A stretch of 64,000 nt of DNA. Source: Macrobrachium rosenbergii. Taxonomy: Eukaryota; Arthropoda; Malacostraca; Decapoda; Palaemonidae. The notes beneath the pieces are model-generated. The model was not told the DNA's origin. It saw nothing but the letters and a program-made list of their open reading frames with translations, and did not search any database. The first letter of the stretch is position 1; each line of letters starts with the position of its first letter. The DNA lies in contig NC_089756.1 in assembly GCF_040412425.1 (NCBI RefSeq), forward strand, positions 3,528,998-3,592,997, read 5' to 3'. Positions 48,618 through 58,959 of this stretch are shown here, one piece after another. The translations under genes and the position numbers were made by a program.

Positions 48618-49507
48618 TTACTGACCAAACTCGGCCAGGCAAATTACCAAACTATTAATATAAAGGAGATAATAGTACAGAATATGGCAATGGAATGAGA
48701 GATGAGCATTGTTAAGACTTGGGGGAAATGACCTTCCCTGCAGCAACAAGATGGTGCTTAATTCTTGGATCTGCTTACAGTAGTGCCTGAAGAATACCTT
48801 AGGGGACTTCCAGCCTGTATAGCCCGTAAGGTCCTCAAAATCCATGTGTCGGAAGAAATTGATTGAAGAAGCAACTTTCCTAACATCATGACCTGCAGGC
48901 ACACTGTCTGGGTCTGCTGTCTTAATGAAGTAAAGTATCTTGGATCTTACACCGTCCTTGGAGATGTTAGCACCTGTAGTACGACGAAAGAGTTTGCCCC
49001 CCTTTCCAAGCCGCAGTGGACTGGAGGTAGGCCTGAAGACAGGATACAGGGCATAAAGTGGTGTCCTGTGGAAGTGATGGGATCCGCCAGGGACCCCAGC
49101 GTTTGGTGAGGAGCTCATTCTTCGCGAGGAATGAAGGATCTGGATAAAGGGTAGCTTCCCCAGAATCCGAAACCTGGACGTGACCAGGATCACGAGAAAG
49201 GGCCACTATCTCAGAAACGCGAGCATCGGAAGCCATTGCGAGCAGAAACAAGGTCTTCCTTGTCAACAACTCCAGGTCTACTGCACGATGAGAGGTATCT
49301 GAAGCCAGTTGGAGAACCTTGGACAAAGACCAAGTGATCGGCTTGGGTGGTTTAGCAGGTTTAAGGCGAGCGCAGGCCTTCGGGACCTTAGATAGAAGGC
49401 CATCATTAAAATCAATATTGAAGCCATAGAATATCAGCCTATTGAGGGCTGACTTATAGGTGTTGATGGTACTAGGTGCTAAACTATGGTCATGCAGAGA
49501 TTTAAAG
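48618..49507 (-). pseudogene. DIRS tyrosine recombinase, catalytic domain (frameshifted)
   Basis: Two frames share the domain. The upstream one (49326-48967) holds LLAMASDARVSEIVALS, with the first catalytic Arg. The downstream one (49193-48618) holds HDVRKVASS, the H-x-x-R box, and GWKSPKVFFRHYC with the nucleophilic Tyr. The order R ... HxxR ... Y is that of phage-integrase-type tyrosine recombinases, which insert the circular DIRS DNA. The frame switch is near 49000. The N-terminal core-binding part lies upstream in the duplicated segment 49508-49997. The region 48127-48617 downstream is untranslated. Confidence 0.85.
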
Positions 49508-49997
49508 AAGGAGATGCAGAAGTCCAGCGTGATGGCAGATGGATTCTGCTCACGGACGAAGGACGAAAACTTCTTCCAGGAAGAATTATATTGATTCTTA
49601 GTGCCCTCTGCCTTGTAGGACTCCAGGAAGCCTATGTTAGCTTTCTGAATGCCGAAGCATCTGTGGACTGCAAATTCGAGAAAATCATCAAATGGAGATT
49701 GCTCGTTAGCCAGGATGAAGCGGAGACAATTTTCTTCTGGACTTCCTGAGTGAAGGAGATGCAGAAGTCCAGCGTGATGGCAAATGGATTCTGCTCACGG
49801 ACGAAGGACGAAAACTTCTTCCAGGAAGAATTATATTGATTCTTAGTGCCCTCCACCTTGTAGATCTCCAGGAAGCCTATGTTAGCTTTCTGGATCCGAA
49901 GCGTCTGTGGACTGCAAATTCGAGAAAATCATCAAATGAAGATTGCTCGTCAGCCAGGATGAAGCGGAGACAATTTTTTTCTGGACTTCCTGAGTGA
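49508..49997. repeat. 245 bp tandem duplication inside the DIRS recombinase region
   Basis: 49508-49752 and 49753-49997 are near-identical direct copies, each starting AAGGAGATGCAGAAGTCCAG and ending GGACTTCCTGAGTG. Because 245 is not a multiple of three, the duplication shifts the frame between RNase H and recombinase. The copies differ at a dozen or so positions, so it is not a very recent event. Confidence 0.88.
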
Positions 49998-51857
49998 GAA
50001 CTGGAGCCAGGAGTGGAATCAGACGTAGGCTGAGTTCCTGTGTCAGAGGAAGCCAGTTGCTCTTCGGCCACTTCGGGGCTATGATGGCAGCTACGCCCCA
50101 GAAGGACCAGAGCTTGTGAAGTACCTTGAGAAGAAGGTTGAATGGAGGAAACAGGTAAATCCTGCCCCATTGATTCCAGTCGAGAGTCATCGCGTCCATC
50201 CCCACAGCCCAAGGGTTTAGGATCGGGGAGACATATCGGGGAAGCTTGTGGTTGTTTGTTGTCGTAAACAGATCCACCTGGAGATCTGGGACTTTGTCCA
50301 GCACGAAAGAGAATGATGCGTCGTCTAGAGCCCATTCCGATTCGAGGGGTGCTGCTCTCGACAGAGAGTCAGCTATCACGTTCTTGACCCCTGCTAGTTG
50401 AGTCGCAGAGAGATGCCACTTCCTGCGTCTGGCCAGTGAGAAGATGGCTATCATGACATGATTGATTGGGCGTGACCTGGAGCCCCCGTCGGTTGATGCA
50501 GTTCACTATGACATTGCTGTCCAGCACCAAACAGACAGACGAGCTTCTCTTGGGTTTCAGCCATTTGAGGGATAGAAAAACGGCCATCGCTTCCAAGATA
50601 TTGATATGGAAGCTCTGAAACTTTGTCGACCAATTTCCCTGCACTTGTTGGGAGGGGGAGTGCCCCCCCAACCCATCAAGGATGCGTCCGTGTGGATGAC
50701 CACCGACGGGGGAGGATGAACGAGAGGGATCGACTTTGAGAGGCTTCGGGATGAGGTCCAGGATCTCAATTGTTTGCGCAGCAAGTCGGGTGTGACTGCA
50801 CGCCGATCTCTTAAGCGTTTGGTGGCTCTGCAACGCCAGACTCAATTGATGTCCTTGAGTCTGGCTTTGAGCAAGGGGTCCGTGATGGAGGCAAACTGGA
50901 GGGAGCCTAGCACTCTCTCTTGCATTCGTCTGGTAGTCACCTTCTGTTTCAAGAATGACAGACTCTCTTTGTTATTTCCCAACGCTTGGACAGGGGGAGA
51001 GACAGACGGTGGTCTACCAAGTTCCAGTCTAGGCCAAGCCACTGGAAGGATTGGGACGGAGTCAGACGAGATTTCTTGAAGTTTATTTGAAATCCCAGAG
51101 ACTGGAGAAAGGCCATGGTGTCCTTGGCCATCTGGAGACAACCTTCCTGGCTGGACGTCCAGACTATCCAGTCGTCCAGATAGGCTGCTACCTGAATTTC
51201 CCGACTCCGTAGGGACCTGAATGATGGTATCCGCTAGTTTGGTAGAGTTCCGTGGAGCGATATTGAGCCCGAAGGGCATAGCTCTGAATACATAAGCCAT
51301 TTGCCTTGAGTCTGAAACCAAGGTAGGGGGTGAAGCGACAAGACATTGGCAGATGCCAGTAAGCGTCAGTAAGAACTATGGAGATAGTATATGCCCCAAG
51401 GGGTAGTAGGGTTCGTATTTGCAAAATACTTAGCATCTGGAACCTGTCACACTGAATGAAGTAGTTGAGCTTCGACAGATCCAGAATGACCCCCTTCTTG
51501 TCCGAGCCTTTCTTGGGAACACAGAAGAAATGGCCTTGAAATCACAGGGACTTGGCCAGGTGGATGACTCGTTTGGCCAAGAGGTCCTGAACATACTCTC
51601 CCAGGAAAGGTGTTGAGTCCTGGAAGAACCCCTTTGGGGGGAGGAGGTGGAGACTTCCACTTCCATCCAAGACCTTCGGACACTACACTGAATGCCCAGT
51701 CGCTGAATGTCCACTGATGTTTGAAGCAGACTAGGCGACCCCCTACCGGAAGGGTCTCATTGTTTGCCTTGTCCAGCTCCTCTGCCTCCGCGTTTACCTT
51801 GGCGGTGTCCTCGAAGTTTGTTGCCGGCACCTCGACCTTTACTACCACGGTGACCAC
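49998..51857 (-). pseudogene. DIRS reverse transcriptase and RNase H (multiple frameshifts)
   Basis: Order on the minus strand: LPVGGRLVCFKHQW (~51745), the usual start of the DIRS RT region; KGVILDLSKLNYF (~51480); LTDAYWHLPMS and PYLGFRL (~51355); FRAMPFGLNIAP (~51275); AAYLDDWIVWTS, the catalytic box (~51165); FQWLGLDWN. The RNase H part follows with VVIHTDASLMGWGG (~50700), INILEAMAVFLSLKW and GVKNVIADSLSR (~50370). The segment NPWAVGMDAMTLDWNQW, typical after DIRS RNase H, is at ~50200. The pieces occupy all three frames, with at least five frame changes, so this copy makes no working enzyme. Confidence 0.9.
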
Positions 51858-53881
51858 CTCTCTGGGGAAGTTCTGTCCAGAGTGGTAGGTCTGAAAGTTG
51901 GCCTTACCTTGTTCATAGAAAGGGTTGTAGGCAGGAGAGGGGGGCCGGGTAAGGAGGAGGAGGAGGCGGCATCCGGTACACAGGAGCGGGGGGGAGGAGG
52001 TCCAGCTTGACGTTGTGATGTCAGCTTGAAACTCTTGGCAGACTTGGGCTCAGGCCCTTGGCCAGGGGTAAACTTCCTCTTGTAACTGGAAGCATTCCAC
52101 TTCTCAAGAAGATTTCTATTCTCCCGGGCAGCGGTATCGAGGATCTCTTTGACCAGATCATCGGGGAATAGCTTATCATCCCACACAGAAGAGTCGATCA
52201 GGCGTTTTGGCTCATGTCGAACCTTGGCGTTGGCAAGGATATGTTTTCGACATGCCCTGCATGCCTGACAGAAGGCATATGAGTCCCGTTGAATGGTGAT
52301 CGCATGGGATTTAGCCAGGGCTGTGTAGAGGTCCTTGCCCGGGTTATTGTTGATCAATACCTCCAACATAGTCTGGTGAGACAGGGAGGCTGACAGGCGG
52401 ACTCTGCTCTCATACTCTGTTTTGAGGAGGGCTTTGGAAAGTAGGGGTAATCGTTCCTGAAATTGCTGACTGGCGCAATCGTTAGCCAGCTTCCCCACGC
52501 TGAAAGTGAGGTGGATACCTTTCCATATCTCAGAGTCATTCGGTAGGACAAGCAAGGTCGGCTTGCACTCTTCAAGGGTAGGGATGGCTTTTTCCTCAAT
52601 AACGGCCTTGAAAACAGACTGAGCCATCTTCGTGGCGAAAGGAACTACCATCTTGTCTGGCGTCAAGTAAGATGTGAGATTCTTCCCGAAGGCTGACGCC
52701 TGAGCACTGGTACAGGTGGCCTTCTTCATCTCCGCCAGGAGAAGCTTTTGGGCCGCAGAGTGCTTAAAGATCACCGTTTCCTTGGGGATGGTGTCGTCTC
52801 GGAAAAAGGCTTCATCACTAAGCCTCACACAGCAATAGGGGTAGGCTGCTTGACTAGGGTAAAATTCCAGGTCTTCTAATGGCCTGGTCCCTAGGCCTTC
52901 CCCACAGTGGAGAATGCCATCAGCCATTGGCATGGTGACAGCACAATGCCAAGGGTTCAGTGGGTTGAAGACTGGAAGTTGGGAGGCCGGTGGCAACTGA
53001 CCAAATGGAGAAGCCGGTTGTGCAAGAGTCTGTATAGTCAAATTGAGAGTTGACAACTCCGACGAAAATTCAGCTATTTTCCCATGAACTTGAGACTGCA
53101 AGGACTGCAGGAAGGAGCTCAGTTTCAAATCCAGGGCGGTGTCTAGGGCGGCAGTGGTCAAGGGTGCCTCTGAGGGAGTCTCAGTGAAGGACGGACCCGT
53201 CCCAGACACTGGGGATGGCTGGAGCTTTCGAGACGGTGTAAAGGACGTCTCACCGCTCTCGGATACAGCAGTAGATGAGGCAGCTGGAGAAAACAGACGA
53301 AGAGGTGTGGAGGTGGTCCCGGACAGAGTCTCAGAGGGGTCTCCCAAGAGATCTGCTTCTTCCCCCGAGCGAGGAGTATCCACCTGCTCCTCGGTCTCGG
53401 TATCCAGATGCATGTTCTCGATATTAATATCCAAATTATCTAGAGCAGGGGTAGTGGTGTCCCAGGGTGACAGCTGCACCAAGGGGACAGTGGCATTATA
53501 CACCGCCGAAGGTTGAGCATCAGGAAAGAGGAGGGCTCTAAGTTCCTCAGAAGGAAGGTAGGGTTGACCCCTCTTCCTATTTTTACTAAAACCACATACC
53601 CAAGTTTTTAACTCACGTTTAGCCCACTTCCGGTCCTTTTTGGGGACGGTAGGTCCGTAGCAGGCGGAGTGAAGAAGGTCCTTGCAGAAACGACACTTTT
53701 CCGGGTCCCACATGACAGCAGAGCCACGGGTGGAGGAGCAGTCAGCATGCTTCCGACAACACTTATGCCCGCAGGGGTCGGGTACCGTCGACTTGCAGGT
53801 GAGATGGGCGCAGACCACTCCCTGTAAGGAAGAAAACTTCAATGAATATTTTTTGGACATAAATGGATCCGAAGACCCCAA
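51842..53881 (-). CDS. DIRS ORF1, gag-like protein (679 aa)
   Basis: The only long intact ORF in the window with protein-like composition. The first 85 residues form a Cys/His-rich zinc-binding region (CAHLTCKS, CGHKCCRKHADC, CRFCKDLLHSACYG). Next is an acidic, Ser/Thr/Pro-rich stretch (about 110-300) with low complexity. The C-terminal half is helical and basic (AAQKLLLAEMKKATC, FCQACRACRKHILANAKVRH) and ends in a Pro/Ser-rich tail. It probably coats or packages element RNA, by analogy with other DIRS ORF1 proteins. It overlaps the start of the RT frame by 16 bases, a -1-type arrangement seen in retroelements. The Met at 53881 is the first in frame; a second Met seven residues in is equally plausible. 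Confidence 0.85.
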   Translation of the reverse strand: MGSSDPFMSKKYSLKFSSLQGVVCAHLTCKSTVPDPCGHKCCRKHADCSSTRGSAVMWDPEKCRFCKDLLHSACYGPTVPKKDRKWAKRELKTWVCGFSKNRKRGQPYLPSEELRALLFPDAQPSAVYNATVPLVQLSPWDTTTPALDNLDINIENMHLDTETEEQVDTPRSGEEADLLGDPSETLSGTTSTPLRLFSPAASSTAVSESGETSFTPSRKLQPSPVSGTGPSFTETPSEAPLTTAALDTALDLKLSSFLQSLQSQVHGKIAEFSSELSTLNLTIQTLAQPASPFGQLPPASQLPVFNPLNPWHCAVTMPMADGILHCGEGLGTRPLEDLEFYPSQAAYPYCCVRLSDEAFFRDDTIPKETVIFKHSAAQKLLLAEMKKATCTSAQASAFGKNLTSYLTPDKMVVPFATKMAQSVFKAVIEEKAIPTLEECKPTLLVLPNDSEIWKGIHLTFSVGKLANDCASQQFQERLPLLSKALLKTEYESRVRLSASLSHQTMLEVLINNNPGKDLYTALAKSHAITIQRDSYAFCQACRACRKHILANAKVRHEPKRLIDSSVWDDKLFPDDLVKEILDTAARENRNLLEKWNASSYKRKFTPGQGPEPKSAKSFKLTSQRQAGPPPPRSCVPDAASSSSLPGPPLLPTTLSMNKVRPTFRPTTLDRTSPERWSPW

Positions 53882-53888
53882 GCCTTAG

Positions 53889-55324
53889 CCTAAATTAGTA
53901 TAAAATATTTCACAGAAATAATATATTTCACAGAAATAAAGACAAGCTAGCTTAGCGGAAGCTCATGACTAATTCATAGGCTAAGGAAGGATAGATGGGC
54001 ATTATCTGGGAATAACCAACCTTCATCAAATCCCTCATAATTCACTAAGAAGACACTGAAGCCGGGGGGCAAGAAACACTGAAGTAGGGAGGGGGAAACT
54101 GAAAATCGGAACTCAAAATTCCGTCCCAGTCAGTAGAAAGAGATCGGGGCGGGGGGGGGGGGGCGAGTGCCCGGGCCGACCGATCAACGGAGGCAAAGGG
54201 CTAGATGAAAGACTGACTGGGGAAGGACATGGCCTAGAGGGGAACAGCCTCAAGGGGGAGCAGCCGCTAAAGGGAATTCCGAAGAACCAACCTTCAGGAA
54301 GGCTCTTTACTCCCAGATACAGAGAGGGTGTCAAAAGTCCCAAGATGGCCGCTAGGGGTGCGGACGGAAAGCAGGGACAGCAGCAACCCAGCTAGGCTAC
54401 AGCCGACAGGCGGCCGAGCTGAACGTTGGCCGACAGCCACTAGGCTAGGTTCTATCCTAGTTGGAGGGGAATCCAGGCAGGATGAGGAACCGACACTAGA
54501 AAACGGCTGCGGCCGACAAGGTGGCCGAGCTGGGAGGCCGACAACGACCGTACAACTTTTCGGCCGACAGCTGCTAGGCTAGGCTAAATCCAAGGGTGGA
54601 GGAGATCCACAGAAGGATGAGGAACCGTAGCCAGAAAGCAGCCGTGACCGACAGGGTGACAAGGACGACCGCTAAGACACAGGGGGCAACATCCACTCAC
54701 GTCCTAGCTCACTAGGGGGGGGCGAGAAGCATGAACGGAGAATCAGCCCGACACGTAGGCCGACGTCGGCCGAAGACGTAGCCATCCACCTGGGGAACTG
54801 ATCAAAAGGCAAGTCCGAAGACAGCCGGGACAAGGGGCAGGCTAGCCCTGACGGCCGACAGCGAAGTTCATCCAGCAAAGGGTGGGGAACGGTCGCAACG
54901 TCCGCCGAAATTCAGAGGGAACTCCCCCGGGTGGACTAGGCTAACTATCGAAGTCCAATGAAGGCCAAAGGCCAAGGACCAGACGAAGCTAGCTAAGAGA
55001 AAGACCTAAATAAAGATAAATACTAAATATCCTATCGAAAATAAATAAATAAATAATTAAATATATAAAATATATAAAATAATCATGACCTTCATTAAGG
55101 CGGCGAGACCGAAGTCGGCCAAGGAGGCAGAAACCGGTCACAAAAAACTCTGGCTAAATGGCATTAAAAGGGGATGAGAGCTCATAATTGTCTCTCTAAA
55201 TGTCTAAAAATACTCAGCTTCTTAGAAGGAGGAGGAGAAGACGAAGCCATGATCCAAATAAGAGAAAGAGCAGCAAAATAACAGGAGGGAGTTAAAGGGA
55301 ATGAAACTCTAGTCAGCTGATAAA
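53889..55324 (-). other. DIRS 5' leader
   Basis: Between the gag start and the right inverted repeat. It contains a G run (54148-54163) and two imperfect copies of a ~125 bp GC-rich unit with GGCCGACAG and GCTAGGCTAGG motifs (about 54370-54660). No ORF is convincing. It presumably carries the element promoter. Confidence 0.6.
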
Positions 55325-55638
55325 AGGGAATGAAGTAGGTCCGTCGCTAGCTACACACGCTGATATCGGGAGACAAAGGCGATGTAACGGCTCCCCAATA
55401 TCAATCGGTACCCCTTCCTAGCAGACGAGGTTAAATCTATGTGGGGTAAGATAGCTGTGGCTATGCTTGCATACGTCCCTGTTACTTACACGATATCCAT
55501 ATTGGATAGTCACAGTGGGGGTTGGAACTCCACAGACCCTTTTGTTTTTTTTTTCTCTGGTACATTTAGCAGTATTTGTACTCTAGAAAGCTGCCTAAGG
55601 GAACCTTTCATCAGGACGACACAGCCCGAGCCCAAAAA
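55325..55638. repeat. Right inverted terminal repeat of the DIRS element
   Basis: Reverse complement of 47541-47968 without the 90 bp segment. Ends GACGACACAGCCCGAGCCCAA, then joins array D. Confidence 0.92.
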
Positions 55639-55889
55639 TAAGAATTTGAATTGTAGGCCTAGGCCCTGTCATTGCCTCAAAATATAAAAAATTGACGTGT
55701 AGGCCTATGCCCTGTCATTGCCTCAAAATATAAGAATTTGAATCGTAGGCCTATACCCTGTCATTGCCTCAAAATATAAGAAATTGACGAGTAGGCCTAT
55801 GCCCCATCATTGTATCAAAGTGTAAGACATTGACGAGTAGGCCTATGCCCCGTCATTTCCTAAAATATCAGAAATTGATGTGGAGGCCT
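55639..55889. repeat. Minisatellite array D, middle part
   Basis: Five to six units of the 46 bp repeat between the DIRS element and the 55890-57114 insertion. Confidence 0.95.
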
Positions 55890-57114
55890 GTAGTGATAGC
55901 TAAGAATTCTAAATATCATAAGTGTTAATCAAAATAACGAAAGAGAGAGAGAGAGAGAAACCTTCCATTGCTAGACATTGATAGTTAGAGAAAAAAAATA
56001 TACCTTAGTTTTGCCAGACCACTGAGCTGATTAACAGCTCTCCTAGGTTGGCCCGAAGGATTAGACTTATTTTACGTGGCTAAGAACTAATTGCTTACCT
56101 AGCAACGGAACCTACAGCTTATTGTGGAATCCGAACCACATTGCAGCGAGAAATTAATTTCTGTCACCAGAAATAAATTCCTCTAATTCTTCATTAGCCA
56201 GCCGGAGACTCGAACTCAGGCCTAGCGAGTGCTAGCCGACAACTCTACTGACTTGCCCAACGAGGAACAAAAGGGAGAGAGATTTAGAAGAAACGAACAG
56301 ACAGACAGACAGATAGACAGAGAATTTCAAAACATCTCTGTTTTGGCTGTATCGTGATGACAAGGCCAGAACTCGAAATCACAAAGCGATTTGTAAAATC
56401 GCTCTAGAAATGCAAACCTGTGTTATGATTATAAAAGCCAAACTCGGGGTCGTATTATTATTGTGTCGTAGTTGCGAAGCTATTATGACTGCACTTAATC
56501 AAGTTGGTAATCAGAGGAATTCATAATAAAAAGCATGGTAGCCTTGTAGTGGAATAACAGCCAGAAAAATTCATAATTTTGGTGTTTTAGAAACTCCTCT
56601 TTGAGGGAGGTACAATTCAAAAAATAGGGCATTTCAGGTAATCTGCATGACCAATTAAGCATCTACAAAGGTGGGGCAGAAACAAGATCCCCGCCTACTC
56701 GGGGTTGGACAACTAACTTCCAGAAATCTTTAAAAAAGTTCAGTAGAGCAGAGCAGAGTAGAGAAATAAAGACAGCAGATAAGAGAAGAGAAGGAGCAGA
56801 CAAGGAGCAGCTAAGGCACAAAGAAGAAGGCGTGAGGTTGCAAGCCTCTCCAATTGTGGGTTGATATAAGAAGACAGGCTCACATTGACTCACCCTATAT
56901 TTTGAACTGCATATCACCTTGTACTTCTATTGTAACGTTATTTCTTTGGTGCTAATGAAGAAAGAAAAATCAATTGTGTCGCCTTAAAGTCTCCTGGGAA
57001 AACCACACTACTACATAACAAAAGTTAGAGAGGTCAACATCTATAAAGAAGTAATCTTCTTAAACGAATAGCAGATATAAACAGAAAGAATAATAAAAAA
57101 AAAAGGAACACTAC
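55890..57114. mobile_element. 1.2 kb insertion in array D (possible non-autonomous TIR element)
   Basis: Non-satellite sequence beginning GTAGTGATAG and ending GGAACACTAC, with AGGCCT on both sides (55884-55889 and 57115-57120). Short terminal inverted repeats GTAGTG/CACTAC plus a 6 bp duplication suggest a DNA element, but AGGCCT is also part of the satellite unit, so the duplication is suggestive only. It contains a (GA)n run (55943-55958), a SINE and no ORF with recognisable content. Confidence 0.5.
55990..56267 (-). mobile_element. tRNA-derived SINE
   Basis: On the minus strand it begins GTTCCTCGTTGGGCAAGTCA, a tRNA-like head, with a B-box type sequence GAGTTCGAGTCTCC at about 56217-56204 and an A-box-like region near 56258-56242. 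The body has GGTTCGGATTCCACAATAAG and GTTCTTAGCCACGTAAAATA, and the tail GAGCTGTTAATCAGCTCAGT then AACTAAGGTATA. This body and tail are, from memory, very common in decapod genomes. The tRNA part lacks an intact cloverleaf, so it is not a tRNA gene. Confidence 0.8.
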
Positions 57115-58229
57115 AGGCCTATGCCCTGTCATTGCCTCAAAATATAAGAGATTGATGAGTAGGCCCATGCCCTGCCATTGCCTCAAAATATAAGAAATTG
57201 ACGAGTAGGCCTATGCCCTATCATTGCCTCAAAATATAAGAATTTGAATTGTAGGCCTATGCCCTGTCATCACCTCAAAATATAAGAATTTTAATTTTAG
57301 GCTTATGCCCTGTCATTGCCTCAAAACATAAGAAATTGACGTGCAGGCCTATGCCCTGTCATTGCCTCAAAATATAAGAATTGGAATTGTAGGCCTATGC
57401 TCTATCATTACCTCAAAATATAAGAAATTGACATGTAGACCTATGCCTTGTCATTGCCTCAAAATATAAGAACTGGAATTGTAGGCCTATGCCCTGTCAT
57501 TGCCTCAAAATATAGGAAATTGACATGCAGGCCTATGTCCTGTCATTGCCTCAAAATATAAGAAATTGACATGTAGGCCTATGCCCTGTCATTGCCTCAA
57601 AATATAAGAAATTGACATGCAGGCCTATGCCCTGCCATTGCCTCAAAATATAAGAAATTGACATGTAGGCCTATGCCCTGTCATTGCCTCAAAATATAAG
57701 AATTTTAATTGTAGGCCTATGCCCTGTCATTGCCTCAAAATATAAGAATTTGAATTTTATGCCTATGCCCTGTCATTGCCTCAAAACATAAGAATTGGAA
57801 TTGTAGGCCTATCCCCTGTCATTGCCTCAAAATATAAGAAATTGACATGTAGGCCTATGCCCTGTCATTGCCTCAAAATATAAGAATTGGAGTTGTAGGC
57901 CTATCCCCTGTCATTGCCTCAAAATATAAGAATTTGAATTTTATGCCTATGCCCTGTCATTGCCTCAAAATATAAGAATTGGAATTGTAGGCCTATCCCC
58001 TGTCATTGCCTCAAAATATAAGAAATTGACATGTAGGCCTATGCCCTGTCATTGCCTCAAAATATAAGAATTGGAGTTGTAGGCCTATGCCTTGTCATTG
58101 CTTTTAAAATATAAGAAATTGACGTGCAGGCCTATGTCCTGTCATTGCCTCAAAACATAAGAAATTGACGAGTAGGCCTTTGCCCTGCTATTGCCTCAAA
58201 ATATAAGAAATTGACGTACAGGCCTATGC
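57115..58229. repeat. Minisatellite array D, right part
   Basis: About 24 units of the 46 bp repeat, more uniform than the left part. ATTGGAATTGTAGG, ATTGACATGTAGG and ATTTGAATTTTATG variants follow in a partly repeated order. Confidence 0.96.
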
Positions 58230-58959
58230 AATAAGCACACAAAGCAATTAATGCAATACATTTTTCTTCAGAACGAAATTTGGAAAAAAAGGAAGAGAGG
58301 AGAGAATAACTTACTTGTTTTTATATTCAATTTCAGAATCGCACCCGAAATTTCCCGTTTGTAAACAAGAGAAAAAGCAAAGTGGATTACAGAAATAAAC
58401 AAAACAACAGAAACAAAAGGACAAACATCGTTGTATCACATATATCTATTTTCCATGAGATGGACATTTCGATAAACCATGAAACACGAGAGAATTCTTG
58501 GATACAAGTGTCATGTGTCATTATGACAACTCTGATAAAAAGACGAAAGAACAATACTTTCTCGACACTAAAATGTAAATAAAGAGACCCTGTTGTGGAG
58601 AACGTATTAGCACTAAAGATTATACAAAATAAAGATGGGCGGGCGTTTAGTTGTCTATCTTGTATATCTTTTTATTTCTCCGCCTCGGGAAAACAACTCC
58701 CAGTGGACTAGTCGGTTTTGTCCCCGGATGGCATTAAACGAATGGCGGTCCTTTTGTGAAAGGACGGTCCTTATATGGAGTGAGAAGGGGGCGCGGGGGG
58801 GGGGAGGGGGGACGGGGGATGTCTTTTGGGTGTCTCCCTCGTAAGAGAGAGACTTCTTAGCGCTCCGAATCGTCTCCGGAATCCCTCGACTTTTCCGACT
58901 CATTCTCTCAATGAGGACCGCCCCTGAATTTTTCTTCGGAGGAGAGACAGGAGGGAGAC
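58230..58959. other. Spacer between arrays D and E, no gene supported
   Basis: AT-rich to about 58630, then GC-rich with a G-run block (GGGGGGGGGAGGGGGGACGG, around 58796-58815). Short frames at 58382 and 58635 have no recognisable content. Confidence 0.5.

Larger units (their letters stand above)
47541..55638 (-). mobile_element. DIRS-like tyrosine-recombinase retrotransposon in array D
   Basis: An 8.1 kb element on the minus strand with gag-like ORF, RT, RNase H and tyrosine recombinase in that order. Inverted terminal repeats lie at 47541-47968 and 55325-55638. Next to the left repeat is an internal complementary region (about 48028-48126) that pairs with both outer ends, the hallmark of DIRS1-type elements. 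The satellite reads CCTCTAAAT before it and ATAAGAATTTG after it, so no target duplication is seen, as expected for recombinase-mediated insertion. The gag ORF is intact, but the RT, RNase H and recombinase contain frameshifts and a 245 bp internal duplication, so this copy is defective. Confidence 0.92.

Noticed and set aside
56204..56267. tRNA gene on the minus strand
   Set aside because: A- and B-box-like sequences are present, but no full cloverleaf can be folded. The sequence continues into a SINE body and tail.
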